Positions 30,418 through 40,199 are shown, counted from the first letter of the stretch. The stretch: 64,000 nucleotides of DNA from Pseudomonas sp. MAG733B (GCF_036884845.1 NZ_CP145732.1:5456001-5520000), one strand, 5' to 3'. The notes: generated by a model not told the origin, from the sequence alone. A program made the numbers and translations.

Positions 30418-30725
30418 TGCTGAGCCTCCTTGAGAATCGCATTGTTCAGGTCGTCGAATTCGCCATTGGCGCGTCGTACGTAAATGCCGGTCAGGATGAA
30501 GGCCGAAAGGATCAGCCCGACACCGATCGGTATGCCCCAGGTAATCGATGACTCAGGGCTGAGTTTCGCCCCCAGTACATGCGGCCCGTAAGCAATCAAA
30601 AGGATGAATCCGGAGTAAAGCCCTAGCATGATCGCCGAAAGAATCCAGGCGAATCGTTCCCTCTTGCTAACCAGCTCCTTGAAGCGCGGGCTGTTTTGAA
30701 TCGAGAGGTAAATGCTGTCGTTCAT
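30414..30725 (-). CDS. DUF485 membrane protein (YjcH family), ActP partner
   Basis: A 103-residue protein with two transmembrane helices and the DUF485 signature: a cytoplasmic N-terminus [16 protein letters not shown], then a helix ending in [10 protein letters not shown]. The gene is nearly always directly upstream of actP-type symporters, and the 4-bp overlap here supports co-translation. The exact role is not established. Confidence 0.92.
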   Translation of the reverse strand: MNDSIYLSIQNSPRFKELVSKRERFAWILSAIMLGLYSGFILLIAYGPHVLGAKLSPESSITWGIPIGVGLILSAFILTGIYVRRANGEFDDLNNAILKEAQQ

Positions 30726-30855
30726 TGTTTTTATCCTCGCAGCACAGATTAAGTTGGAACGGTATCCACTCTATGCGGCTGCGGGGCAGGTTCCAGACGA
30801 CCTTAGTCTTAGAACCACATGACGTTTTTGCCAATTATCAGCACACCATAAATCA

Positions 30856-30948
30856 ATGTGGGAGCGGGCTTGCTCGCGAAGAGGTCGTATCAGTCACCAT
30901 CAAGGTTGACTGTAAGACCGCTTTCGCGAGCAAGCCCGCTCCCACAAT
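30856..30948. repeat. REP doublet (class A)
   Basis: TGTGGGAGCGGGCTTGCTCG and its reverse complement at the right end, with about 45 bp between and secondary pairing GCGAAG/CTTTCGC. It lies between the DUF485 gene and the betaine-binding protein gene, directly after the latter's promoter-distal neighbour, so it may also mark the boundary between two transcripts. Confidence 0.9.
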
Positions 30949-30965
30949 TCAAAGCGATATGTGCG

Positions 30966-31817
30966 TTATTTAGTCCAGGCAGCCACACGCTCAGGGTGTT
31001 TCGCGACCCAATCCTTCGCCGCTGCTTCTGGCTTGGCGCCATCCTGGATCGCCAGCATGACCTGGCCGATTTCATCCTTGGATTCCCACTGGAAGTTCTT
31101 CAGGAACTTGGCCACTTCCGGCGCTTTGGCCTCCAGGCCTTTGCTACCGATGTTGTTTACGGTTTCAGCCGCGCCGTACACGCCTTTCGGGTCTTCGAGG
31201 AAGCGCAGTTTCCACTTGGCGAACATCCAGTGCGGCACCCAACCGGTCACGGCAATGGATTCGTTTTTCTTCTCGGCACGGGTCAGCTCGGCGATCATAC
31301 CGGCGCCGGAACTGGCCTTGAGTTGATAGCCGGTCAGGTCGTAGTCCTTGATCGCCTGATCGGTCTTGAGCATCACGCCTGAACCGGCGTCGATGCCAAC
31401 GATGCGATTCTTGAAGGTGTCGTCGGTCTTCAGGTCCTCGATGGACTTGGCCTTGACGTACTCCGGCACGATCAGGCCGATTTTCGCATCCTTGAAGTTC
31501 GGGCCGTAATCGACGACCTGATCCTTGTTCCTAGTCCAGTAATCACCATGCGTGACCGGCAGCCAGGCCGACAGCATGGCGTCGAGTTTGCCGGTAGCCA
31601 CGCCTTGCCACATGATCCCGGTCGCGACGGCTTGCAGCTTCACGTCATAACCGAGTTTCTGCCTGATCACTTCGGCAGCGACGTTGGTCGTAGCGACGCT
31701 GTCCGACCAGCCGTCAACATAACCTAAAGTCACTTCCTTACCTGCGGCGCTGGCCACGGTAGAACTGATCGCCAGCACCAAAGCGGCACCTGCGCCCAAG
31801 AGTCGTCGCATCTTCAT
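30966..31817 (-). CDS. betX: Glycine betaine ABC transporter substrate-binding protein (BetX-like)
   Basis: A 283-residue periplasmic binding protein of the OpuAC/ProX family, with signal peptide MKMRRLLGAGAALVLAISST..ASA. The mature part starts AGKEVTLGYVDGWSDSVATTNVAAEVIRQKLGY, typical of quaternary-amine binders. No permease or ATPase gene is adjacent, so it is an orphan binding protein that would dock with a transporter encoded elsewhere. In P. aeruginosa the orphan betaine binder BetX lies next to an actP-DUF485 pair, and the same arrangement is seen here; the symbol rests on that synteny. Confidence 0.8.
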   Translation of the reverse strand: MKMRRLLGAGAALVLAISSTVASAAGKEVTLGYVDGWSDSVATTNVAAEVIRQKLGYDVKLQAVATGIMWQGVATGKLDAMLSAWLPVTHGDYWTRNKDQVVDYGPNFKDAKIGLIVPEYVKAKSIEDLKTDDTFKNRIVGIDAGSGVMLKTDQAIKDYDLTGYQLKASSGAGMIAELTRAEKKNESIAVTGWVPHWMFAKWKLRFLEDPKGVYGAAETVNNIGSKGLEAKAPEVAKFLKNFQWESKDEIGQVMLAIQDGAKPEAAAKDWVAKHPERVAAWTK

Positions 31818-32147
31818 CGTTACTTCCCCGAAAGTGCTGCGCTCGACGGATGCCGAGTCGCTTAAACGTATTGTTATGGTGCACAGCGCCCCCATCACGC
31901 CTTACCGCGAATTCGCTAGAACATCAGCGGAGTACTGACACTTCCGATAATCAACCTGACGCCATCAACGACCTTCTCTGCCAGCGACCTCAAGACATCG
32001 AGAAACGACATCACAACGCCATTAATCTCGAGCACCGCTGTCGTTCCGGGCAATCCGCCCGAACTTTGCATGTCAAAATTATGCGAGCCACCAAGCACGC
32101 GACAAATGCAGGTAACATGCGCCGCTTTACTCCCAGACGGCCTGACC
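31818..32147. other. 330-bp divergent gap without a recognised gene
   Basis: This gap holds the divergent promoters of the betaine-binding gene (minus) and the GH17 gene (plus). The former has a good ribosome site (GGGGAAG). Short frames in the gap lack recognisable similarity or start signals. I did not identify a defined operator or RNA element. Confidence 0.4.
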
Positions 32148-33713
32148 ATGCCCGCGACATCCCGCTTTCCTTTTTTTGCTTATCTATTCGCCTGCCTGCT
32201 GGGACTCTTTGCCCTTTGCGGCTTCTGGTACGGCATTGGTAAACCGGTGATTCTGCCGGATGTCGCCAGCGCGACGCACAAGCTGCAATGCGCGTCCTAC
32301 ACGCCGTTCGACAAAGACCAATCGCCGTTCGATGTGCCGTTCAACCTGCGCCCCGAACGCATGGACGCCGACCTCGCGCTACTGTCGAAAAGTTTCGAAT
32401 GCATCCGCACCTACTCCATGACCGGCCTCGAAGCGCTGCCCGATCTGGCGCGCAAGCACGGCTTGAAGTTGATGATCGGCGCCTGGGTCAACAGCAACCC
32501 GGTGGACACCGAAAAAGAAGTCGACCTGCTGATTGCCTCGGCCAACGCGAACGCCGACGTAGTGACCGCCGTAATCGTCGGCAACGAAACCCTGCTGCGC
32601 AAGGAAGTCACCGGCGCGCAGTTGGCGAAGCTGATCAACAAGGTCAAGAGTCACGTCAAACAACCTGTCACTTACGCCGACGTCTGGGAGTTCTGGCTCA
32701 AGCATCCGGAAATCGCACCGGCCGTGGACTTCCTGACCATCCACCTGCTGCCGTACTGGGAAGATGATCCGTCGAACATCGATGCCGCGCTGCAACATGT
32801 GGCCGAAGTGCGCCAGGTGTTCGGCAACAAGTTCGCGCCCAAGGACGTGATGATTGGCGAAACAGGCTGGCCGAGCGAAGGCCGTCAGCGTGAAACTGCC
32901 CTGCCGAGCCGGGTCAACGAAGCGAAATTCATTCGTGGTTTTGTCTCTATGGCCGAGCAGCAAGGCTGGCACTACAACCTGATCGAAGCGTTCGACCAAC
33001 CGTGGAAACGCGCCAGCGAAGGTGCGGTAGGTGGTTACTGGGGACTGTTCGATGCCGACCGCCAAGACAAAGGTGTACTGGCCGGTCCCGTGTCGAACGT
33101 ACCGTACTGGTCGCAGTGGCTGGTGGTGGGCAGCTTGATTTTCCTCGGCACGCTTTTGCTCGGCGGTCGAGTTCGCAGCACCCGCGCAGCCTTGGTTCTA
33201 CCGTTGTTTGCGGCGCTGGCTGCTTGCGCCATCGGCGTATGGGGCGACCTCGCCCGCGTCACCACCCGCTTCACTAGCGAATGGTTGTGGGTCGCGTTGC
33301 TGACAGCATTGAATCTTTTGGTGCTGGTGCACGCAGCGCTGACGCTGAGCCCTCGCACGGGATGGCGCGCGCAGGCTTTCAATGCACTGGAGCGTCGAGC
33401 GGGCTGGCTGGTGGCCGTGATCGGGTTTGCCGCCGCGGTGAGCATGCTGGAACTGGTGTTCGACCCGCGCTATCGCAGCTTCCCGAGCGTGGCGTTCATC
33501 GTGCCGGTGCTGGTGTATCTGTGCCGCCCGGTAAGCGTGCCGCGTCGGGAGATTGCGTTGCTGACCTTCATTATTGGTGCAGGTATTGCGCCGCAGTTGT
33601 TTCGTGAAGGGTTGCAGAACCAGCAGGCCTGGGGTTGGGCGTTGGTGAGTGGGTTGATGGTGGCTGCGTTGTGGCGGTGTTTGCGGGTACGAACGAAGCA
33701 ACCGTCACAATAA
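32148..33713 (+). CDS. Glycoside hydrolase family 17-like membrane protein
   Basis: A 521-residue protein with an N-terminal membrane anchor (FAYLFACLLGLFALCGFWYGIG), an exposed GH17-type (beta-1,3-glucanase-like) domain (about 45-310) and a C-terminal membrane domain of about six to eight helices (about 320-515). The two GH17 catalytic glutamates are in place: E147 in VIVGNETLL and E238 in MIGETGWPSEG. Such proteins are often annotated as beta-(1-6)-glucan synthases and may remodel periplasmic or surface glucans by transglycosylation; this is family-based inference. The start at 32148 (MPATSRF) was preferred to an upstream frame extension. Confidence 0.82.
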   Translation: MPATSRFPFFAYLFACLLGLFALCGFWYGIGKPVILPDVASATHKLQCASYTPFDKDQSPFDVPFNLRPERMDADLALLSKSFECIRTYSMTGLEALPDLARKHGLKLMIGAWVNSNPVDTEKEVDLLIASANANADVVTAVIVGNETLLRKEVTGAQLAKLINKVKSHVKQPVTYADVWEFWLKHPEIAPAVDFLTIHLLPYWEDDPSNIDAALQHVAEVRQVFGNKFAPKDVMIGETGWPSEGRQRETALPSRVNEAKFIRGFVSMAEQQGWHYNLIEAFDQPWKRASEGAVGGYWGLFDADRQDKGVLAGPVSNVPYWSQWLVVGSLIFLGTLLLGGRVRSTRAALVLPLFAALAACAIGVWGDLARVTTRFTSEWLWVALLTALNLLVLVHAALTLSPRTGWRAQAFNALERRAGWLVAVIGFAAAVSMLELVFDPRYRSFPSVAFIVPVLVYLCRPVSVPRREIALLTFIIGAGIAPQLFREGLQNQQAWGWALVSGLMVAALWRCLRVRTKQPSQ

Positions 33714-33733
33714 GTCACTTGTTCAAAAATGAT

Positions 33734-33757
33734 CGGACCCAATATCGAATGGGTTCG
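33734..33757. terminator. Possible weak terminator between GH17 and RHS genes
   Basis: A stem CGGACCCA / TGGGTTCG (one G-U pair) with loop ATATCGAA is followed by ATTTAAT. It lies between two convergent genes. Weak evidence. Confidence 0.35.
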
Positions 33758-33759
33758 AT

Positions 33760-34785
33760 TTAATGCCCCCGAATGAGCCTCACCAACTCTCGCGTTGCCA
33801 CCTCACTACCGGGGTACTTTTTAACTTGCTCACCCGTTGCGACCAAAAGATCTACGTCTGCCTGACGAAACCTCTCAATAACTTCTGGTCGTTGCGACTG
33901 GAAGTATTGTGCTTGTACCTCGGGATTATTTTTAAACCCTTCTTGCGCGAAAAGGTCCTGCTGACTATAGCCCTTGGATTCTGCGAACCTGGCAATGGGT
34001 GGTGGCTCGGCCGCCTTCCTAGCCACTCTGAATTCAGCTCCAATGTTTCGTAGTTTTACTTCATCCACTAATTCACTAGCTTGCATCGATTGAGAAGTAG
34101 TTGGCATCCCTTCCCTTTCTGACGACGGGTTACGCCCAAGTCGAGACGGCGATTTACTGAAAGAACTCACAACACCCTTTTTCAATACGGTCATGGCACT
34201 GCTCAATTGCCCTCGGGCTGATACCAGCTGTGAAACCCCCTGAATGAACACAGGGAACTCTCCCTTCGAATCCACCTTGTTGACAGGGTCCCCCACGCAA
34301 TACGCATACGCATTCACCCCACCCTTCCCAAACGGACTCAAATTGTCCGGACTGTTGAACCGCATCAACACAGGGTTAAACGCGCGGTATCCATTCCCGA
34401 GCAAGTAATGCCCAGTCACCGGATCCCGTCGCTCACCATTGAAACCCAGGAGACTGATCAAGCCACCTTCGGGAAAGCGATGACCATAAGGGGAATACGC
34501 TAGATGCCGACGTTGCTCCACAGCAACTGAATGTAAAACCGAACGCTGAAGATCGGTTGCCAGCAAAGCGGAGTCAACTTTTCCCAGCTGACGCTGTTAC
34601 TGCGCCAGGAGCTGCGCGTCGTGTTCAAACACAGAGTGCTGCACCGGCCCTTGCGTCTCAGTCGTCAAACGATCTTTTCGGTAAAAGCGCTGAATGCTCT
34701 GCTGATTCAGAGGAACACAACTGGCAATCCGGTCCAGGGGTTCGTAGTGATAACTGCACAACAATGTATCTCGCTGAACGGTCAT
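33760..34785 (-). pseudogene. RHS-repeat core protein gene with in-frame stop
   Basis: One frame of 342 codons is interrupted by a single TAA (plus-strand 34597-34599). The upstream part starts at 34785 (MTVQRDTLLCSYHYEPLDRI) and stops after HDAQLLAQ. The frame then continues QRQLGKVDSALLATDLQRSVL into the conserved RHS core (YSPYGHRFPEGGLISLLGFN, GHYLLGNGYRAFNPVLMRFN, NAYAYCVGDPVN). In related short Pseudomonas RHS proteins the position of the stop is glutamine, as I recall. After the core a variable tail of about 150 residues follows, less GC-rich than its neighbours, as in polymorphic toxins; I do not recognise its activity. No immunity-type gene lies downstream. Restart from 34566 (MLATDLQRS, 268 residues) is conceivable. 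Confidence 0.8.
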
Positions 34786-34900
34786 TGTTTTGCTCCGACT
34801 CAGATCCGGGTGCGGATGGCTAGATTCGGATTATTTGCAGCGGCCGTCTACTATCAGAAGTGATAGGTAGAGGATGGAAATCTGGCGTAGTGTCAGGCCT

Positions 34901-34996
34901 CATCGCGAGCAGGCTCGCTCCTACAGTAGATCTTCAGTGAACACAAAATCCGTGAGCCACAAAGATCAACTGTAGGAGCGAGCCTGCTCGCGATGG
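34901..34996. repeat. REP doublet (class B, core GAGCGAGCCTGCTCGCGAT)
   Basis: CATCGCGAGCAGGCTCGC at the left and its exact reverse complement at the right, each extended by CTCCTACAG/CTGTAGGAG, lie about 40 bp apart. It lies between the RHS pseudogene and a small membrane protein gene. Confidence 0.9.
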
Positions 34997-35003
34997 CTAT
35001 CTA

Positions 35004-35372
35004 TCAGGCACTACGAGGCGCCCTGACCAACCGCAACCCCGCAATCACCACCGCAAACACCGCCAGCGTCGTGTTGTACAACGCCAGTGCCGGGAACCCG
35101 AGCACCAGCGCCAGCACCGCCAGCCACCACCCTGCCCGTCCCGGTACAACGAAGCCGATGATGGCAGCGGCCAAGGCGCCATAACCCAGAATATTGAAGT
35201 GAATCATCAGCCCCAGGTTCGAACGAACCTGGCATTCCCAGCGACTCGCCTTGTCCACGCAAATGCCGACCCACTGCGCATCCTCCATGAAGCCATAACG
35301 CGCGCCATAACTGGCGGCCAGCCATAGCGGCAGCAAAACAAGCAGCAGAATCACGGGCAGACGGCGGGACAT
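35004..35372 (-). CDS. Small integral membrane protein of unknown function
   Basis: A 122-residue protein with about four hydrophobic helices: an N-terminal one (LPVILLLVLLPLWLAASYGA), a short loop containing two cysteines (VGICVDKASRWECQV, possibly a disulfide if periplasmic), then LGYGALAAAIIGFVV, WWLAVLALVLGFPALALY and a last helix ending in VRAPRSA. I do not recognise the family. The ATG at 35372 was chosen; an ATG four codons upstream is possible. Confidence 0.7.
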   Translation of the reverse strand: MSRRLPVILLLVLLPLWLAASYGARYGFMEDAQWVGICVDKASRWECQVRSNLGLMIHFNILGYGALAAAIIGFVVPGRAGWWLAVLALVLGFPALALYNTTLAVFAVVIAGLRLVRAPRSA

Positions 35373-35595
35373 GAAGCACTCCAATTGACGAAAAACGGCG
35401 GCCAGCTTAATCGCCCGACAGCCTTACGCAAGCGATAACAACTGTTAACTGGTCATTCAATCGCTGCAAAGTGTATCGTCCAGCTACTATTACTTCGAAT
35501 TAAGCCTGTTTGGTGCCGATGCGTGGCACTTTGGCGCAAATTCAGTGGTCACAGCCTGCGAACTTCATTCGGCACCTTTTCTAAGGGATCTAGTC

Positions 35596-36894
35596 ATGCT
35601 CCGTTCCTTGCGCTTCGCCGCCCTGTTTGGCGGCCTTATATTGAGTGCGTCCGCACTGGCGGTCGACATCGACGCCGCCAGTTATGGCTACCCCTTGACC
35701 AACCCGTTCGAGGCGACCATCGCCACGACGCCACCGGACCTGCGTCCGGATTTGCCGCTGGACGATGACATCAATCAGTCCGACCGCACTCTGACCTTGC
35801 GCCCGGAACGGGCCTTCGAACTGCCGGACAACTTCTGGGCGGTAAAGAAACTCACCTACCGCATCGCCACGCAGGATAAAGCCGCACCGCTGATCTTCCT
35901 GATCGCTGGCACCGGCGCGCGCTATGACAGCAGCCTTAACGAATACCTGAAGAAGCTCTACTACCAGGCCGGCTATCACGTGGTGCAACTGTCGTCGCCC
36001 ACCAGCTTCGACTTCATGAGCGCCGCTTCCCGCTTCGCCACGCCGGGCATTTCCAAGGACGACGCCGAGGACATGTACCGGGTGATGCAATCGGTACGTG
36101 CGCAAAACCCCACACTGCCTGTCACCGATTACTACCTGACCGGCTACAGCCTTGGTGCACTGGATGCCGCATTCGTTGCGCATCTGGACGAAACCCGTCG
36201 CAGCTTCAACTTCAAGAAAGTCCTGCTGCTCAACCCGCCGGTCAACCTCTACACCTCGATCACCAACCTCGACAAACTGGTGCAAACCGAGGTCAAGGGC
36301 ATCAACAACACCACCACCTTCTATGAACTGGTGCTGAACAAACTGACCCGCTACTTCCAGCAGAAGGGCTACATCGATCTCAACGATGCGCTGCTGTATG
36401 ACTTCCAGCAGTCCAAGCAGCACCTGACCAACGAACAGATGGCGATGCTGATTGGCACCTCGTTCCGTTTTTCGGCGGCCGACATTGCCTTCACCTCGGA
36501 CCTGATCAACCGTCGCGGCCTGATCACTCCACCTAAAACGCCCATCACGGAAGGCACCAGCCTCACGCCATACCTCAAGCGTGCGCTGCAATGCGATTTC
36601 GACTGCTACATCACCGAACAGGTCATCCCGATGTGGCGTGCCCGCACCGACGGCGGCAGCCTGCTGCAACTGATCGACCAGGTGAGTTTGTATGCACTGA
36701 AAGACTACCTGCACGACAGCCCGAAAATCGCCGTCATGCACAACGCCGACGACGTCATCCTCGGCCCGGGCGACCTTGGTTTCCTGCGCAAGACCTTCGG
36801 CGATCGCCTGACCGTTTACCCGTTGGGCGGTCACTGCGGCAACATCAACTACCGCGTCAACAGCGACGCCATGCTGGAGTTCTTCCGTGGCTAA
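35596..36894 (+). CDS. Secreted alpha/beta-hydrolase-like protein upstream of mlaA
   Basis: A 432-residue protein with a signal peptide (MLRSLRFAALFGGLILSASALA). The central part has an alpha/beta-hydrolase pattern: a strand LIFLIAGTGARYDSSLNEYL, a nucleophile elbow TGYSLGALDAAFVAH (G-Y-S-L-G, serine near residue 190) and a late strand IAVMHNADDVILGPGDLG with candidate Asp and GGHCGN with candidate His. It is probably periplasmic or outer-membrane associated. Its last 8 bp overlap mlaA, so the two are translated together. A lipase-type role linked to lipid transport is inference only. Confidence 0.75.
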   Translation: MLRSLRFAALFGGLILSASALAVDIDAASYGYPLTNPFEATIATTPPDLRPDLPLDDDINQSDRTLTLRPERAFELPDNFWAVKKLTYRIATQDKAAPLIFLIAGTGARYDSSLNEYLKKLYYQAGYHVVQLSSPTSFDFMSAASRFATPGISKDDAEDMYRVMQSVRAQNPTLPVTDYYLTGYSLGALDAAFVAHLDETRRSFNFKKVLLLNPPVNLYTSITNLDKLVQTEVKGINNTTTFYELVLNKLTRYFQQKGYIDLNDALLYDFQQSKQHLTNEQMAMLIGTSFRFSAADIAFTSDLINRRGLITPPKTPITEGTSLTPYLKRALQCDFDCYITEQVIPMWRARTDGGSLLQLIDQVSLYALKDYLHDSPKIAVMHNADDVILGPGDLGFLRKTFGDRLTVYPLGGHCGNINYRVNSDAMLEFFRG

Positions 36895-37675
36895 ATATCT
36901 CCTGCTTCTCGCCGCGTTACTCTGTGCAAGCGCTGCCAATGCCGACAACAGCAAGGCCAACGCCCCGGTGGTCGTCGACAGTGACGGCTTCAAGGAGCCA
37001 CTGAGCAAACTCAAGTTCAACCCGGGACTGGATCAGCGCGAGTTCGAGCGCTCGACACTCAGCGCGCTGAACGTCTACGACCCGCTGGAAGAGTGGAACC
37101 GCCGCGTTTACCACTTCAACTACCGGTTCGACCAATGGGTGTTCCTGCCGGTGGTCGATGGCTATCGCTACATCACGCCGAGCTTTCTGCGCACCGGCGT
37201 CAGCAACTTCTTCAACAACCTTGGCGACGTGCCAAACCTGCTGAACAGCCTGTTGCAGTTCAAGGGCCAGCGTTCGATGGAGACCACGGCGCGACTGCTG
37301 CTCAACACCACGATCGGCATCGCCGGCCTGTGGGACCCGGCCACCGCCATGGGCCTGCCGCGCCAGAGCGAAGACTTCGGCCAGACTTTGGGTTTCTATG
37401 GCGTACCGGGCGGCGCCTACTTCGTACTGCCGATTCTCGGCCCTTCGAACCTGCGCGATACCGGCGGATTGGTGGTCGACTTCAGCGCCGAGTCGGCGAT
37501 CAACTTCCTCAATGTTGCCGAAGTCAGTTCCAACCATCCGGAAGTGTGGGTTCTGCGCGGCATCGACAGGCGCTACCAGACCAGTTTCCGCTACGGTCAG
37601 ATGAACTCGCCGTTCGAGTACGAGAAGGTGCGTTACGTGTACACCGAGGCGCGCAAGTTGCAGATTGCCGAGTAA
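36887..37675 (+). CDS. mlaA: MlaA/VacJ family outer-membrane lipid-asymmetry protein
   Basis: MlaA removes misplaced phospholipids from the outer leaflet of the outer membrane and hands them to the Mla pathway. The 262-residue protein contains the VacJ core: YDPLEEWNRRVYHFNYRFDQW, then ITPSFLRTGVSNFFNNLGDVPNLLNSLLQ and LLNTTIGIAGLWDPA. It starts with GTG inside the previous gene. The signal peptide (AKYLLLLAALLCASAANA) contains one Cys, but ALLC is a poor lipobox, so the mature protein may not be lipidated, unlike E. coli MlaA. The mlaBCDEF genes are not in this window. Confidence 0.9.
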   Translation: MAKYLLLLAALLCASAANADNSKANAPVVVDSDGFKEPLSKLKFNPGLDQREFERSTLSALNVYDPLEEWNRRVYHFNYRFDQWVFLPVVDGYRYITPSFLRTGVSNFFNNLGDVPNLLNSLLQFKGQRSMETTARLLLNTTIGIAGLWDPATAMGLPRQSEDFGQTLGFYGVPGGAYFVLPILGPSNLRDTGGLVVDFSAESAINFLNVAEVSSNHPEVWVLRGIDRRYQTSFRYGQMNSPFEYEKVRYVYTEARKLQIAE

Positions 37676-37693
37676 TTACGGCAAGTGTAAATC

Positions 37694-37786
37694 AATGTGG
37701 GAGCGGGCTTGCTCGCGAATAAGGTGTGTCAGTCGACAATAAAGTGTCTGAGACACCGCATTCGCGAGCAAGCCCGCTCCCACATT
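37694..37786. repeat. REP doublet (class A)
   Basis: AATGTGGGAGCGGGCTTGC at the left and its reverse complement ending CGCTCCCACATT at the right, with internal pairing GCGAAT/ATTCGC. It lies between the convergent mlaA and DUF808 genes. Confidence 0.9.
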
Positions 37787-37801
37787 TGTTTTGTGTTGTC
37801 T

Positions 37802-38716
<915 letters not shown>

Positions 38717-38850
38717 GAATCGGGTTTCCTTCTAGAGTGAATGCGGTGCAGCATAGCGTGGCCGAGCGCCGCACGGAGCATTCTTGAGCGCCGCCAAAGG
38801 CCGGTGCTACCATGCGCAACCGCCAGAACAGGCAAGGAACCCCCTGGTTT

Positions 38851-39459
38851 ATGAGCACCATCCGCGAGCGCAACAAACAACTGATCCTGCGTGCCGCCAG
38901 TGAAGAATTTGCCGACAAGGGCTTCGCTGCGACCAAAACCAGCGATATCGCAGCCAAGGCGGGATTGCCCAAGCCCAACGTCTACTACTACTTCAGATCC
39001 AAGGAAAACCTCTACCGCGAGGTCCTGGAAAGCATCATCGAGCCGATCCTGCAAGCCTCGACGCCATTCAATCCCGATGGCGTGCCGAGCGAAGTCCTGA
39101 GTGGCTACATCCGCTCGAAAATCCGTATCTCCCGTGACTTGCCGTTTGCCTCCAAGGTATTCGCCAGCGAAATCATGCACGGCGCCCCGCACCTGAGCGC
39201 CGACCTGGTCGAACAGCTCAACGGCCAGGCCAAGCACAACATCGACTGCATCCAGACCTGGATCGACCGCGGCCAGATCGCCCCGATCGACCCCAACCAC
39301 CTGATGTTCAGCATCTGGGCCGCCACCCAGACCTACGCCGACTTCGACTGGCAAATCACCGCCATCACCGGCAAGGCCAAGCTGGATGAAGAGGATTATG
39401 AAGCGGCGGCGCAGACGATTATCCGGTTGGTATTGAAGGGGTGTGAGCCGGATCGATAG
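38851..39459 (+). CDS. TetR family transcriptional regulator
   Basis: A 202-residue regulator from the ATG at 38851 (MSTIRERNKQLIL); an ATG at 38812 would add 13 residues of unlikely sequence. The N-terminal helix-turn-helix is clear: ASEEFADKGFAATKTSDIAAKAGLPKPNVYYYFRSKENLY. The C-terminal ligand domain (WAATQTYADFDWQITAI) resembles the RutR/YcdC type of pyrimidine-responsive regulators. The ligand and targets are not known; the adjacent RAYT and DUF808 genes give no clue. Confidence 0.88.
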   Translation: MSTIRERNKQLILRAASEEFADKGFAATKTSDIAAKAGLPKPNVYYYFRSKENLYREVLESIIEPILQASTPFNPDGVPSEVLSGYIRSKIRISRDLPFASKVFASEIMHGAPHLSADLVEQLNGQAKHNIDCIQTWIDRGQIAPIDPNHLMFSIWAATQTYADFDWQITAITGKAKLDEEDYEAAAQTIIRLVLKGCEPDR

Positions 39460-39472
39460 ACCGCAGTGACTC

Positions 39473-39549
39473 TATCGCTAGCAGGCTAGCTCCCACATTG
39501 GATCTGTTGCGCGCACAAATCCCCTGTGGGAGCTAGCCTGCTAGCGATG
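39473..39549. repeat. REP doublet (class C, core GAGCTAGCCTGCTAGCGAT), left of RAYT
   Basis: TATCGCTAGCAGGCTAGCTC and its exact reverse complement, about 30 bp apart. Class C appears in this window only here, on the other side of the RAYT gene (40121) and at 44779. Confidence 0.92.
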
Positions 39550-39565
39550 AAGGCAACTCAATATC

Positions 39566-40024
39566 TCAAACCCAAATGGCATCCCACAGCGGATAGTCGC
39601 CAAGCTTTTCAACCAAACCAGCCCGCAACGGGTTGGCCACAACATATCGAGCCACCTTCAACAGATCTTCTTCCCTCCTTAAGGCCCGGTCATGAAAGCC
39701 TTTCTGCCAGAGAGTGACCTTACGGCCAGTAAACTGATTTACCGCTTTGGTACTCATCGATTTGGTCTTCTGCATAAGGTCACACAATGATCCCTGCTGT
39801 AACTCGACCAACCAATGGAAATGATCGGGCATGACAACCCAGGCCAGTGAATTCGCAATGCCTTGTTGTTGTGCATTTCGGAACTGATCCACGACCAAAC
39901 GACCCAGCGCGAAACTCTTGAACATCGGTGTTCGTCCAAACGTGTTGGTGGTCAGCAGGTAAATTCGGTTGGTTTCAGCATAGCGACCGCGTCGTAAACG
40001 ATGTGAAGCAGGTGAATCAGGCAT
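39566..40024 (-). CDS. REP-associated tyrosine transposase (RAYT)
   Basis: A 152-residue Y1/HUH-type transposase of the RAYT family, thought to mobilise or maintain REP sequences by single-strand cleavage. The metal-binding HUH is H68-x-H70 in VVMPDHFHWLVEL. The nucleophilic tyrosine is Y127 in KVARYVVANPLRAGLV, the usual RAYT context. The length is normal and no stop or frameshift is seen, so it looks functional. It is flanked on both sides by class C REP doublets (39473, 40121), the expected arrangement for a RAYT with its cognate REPs. Confidence 0.93.
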   Translation of the reverse strand: MPDSPASHRLRRGRYAETNRIYLLTTNTFGRTPMFKSFALGRLVVDQFRNAQQQGIANSLAWVVMPDHFHWLVELQQGSLCDLMQKTKSMSTKAVNQFTGRKVTLWQKGFHDRALRREEDLLKVARYVVANPLRAGLVEKLGDYPLWDAIWV

Positions 40025-40120
40025 TCCTTTGCCGCTCCCATGAATTGATCATGAGAAGGCTAGTTCGGCTGACTGAATTGAGATGTTCAAACTGTTGGCA
40101 GGATGTGTCTGGGAGATTGC

Positions 40121-40199
40121 TATCGCTAGCAGCTAGCTCCCACAGTTGATCACTGACACTCAGATAATCCAGTGTGGGAGCCAGCCTGCTGGCGATGGC
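40121..40199. repeat. REP doublet (class C, diverged), right of RAYT
   Basis: The left unit TATCGCTAGCAGCTAGCTCC lacks one G relative to the class core. The right unit GGGAGCCAGCCTGCTGGCGA has two paired changes (A-T to G-C on both arms of its stem), so its hairpin is kept. Compensated changes of this kind suggest the fold matters. Confidence 0.85.

Noticed and set aside
34597..34785. A separate 62-residue gene upstream of the RHS-core frame
   Set aside because: It is in the same frame as the downstream part and aligns with the N-terminus of one RHS-core protein; it is better read as one gene with a nonsense codon.
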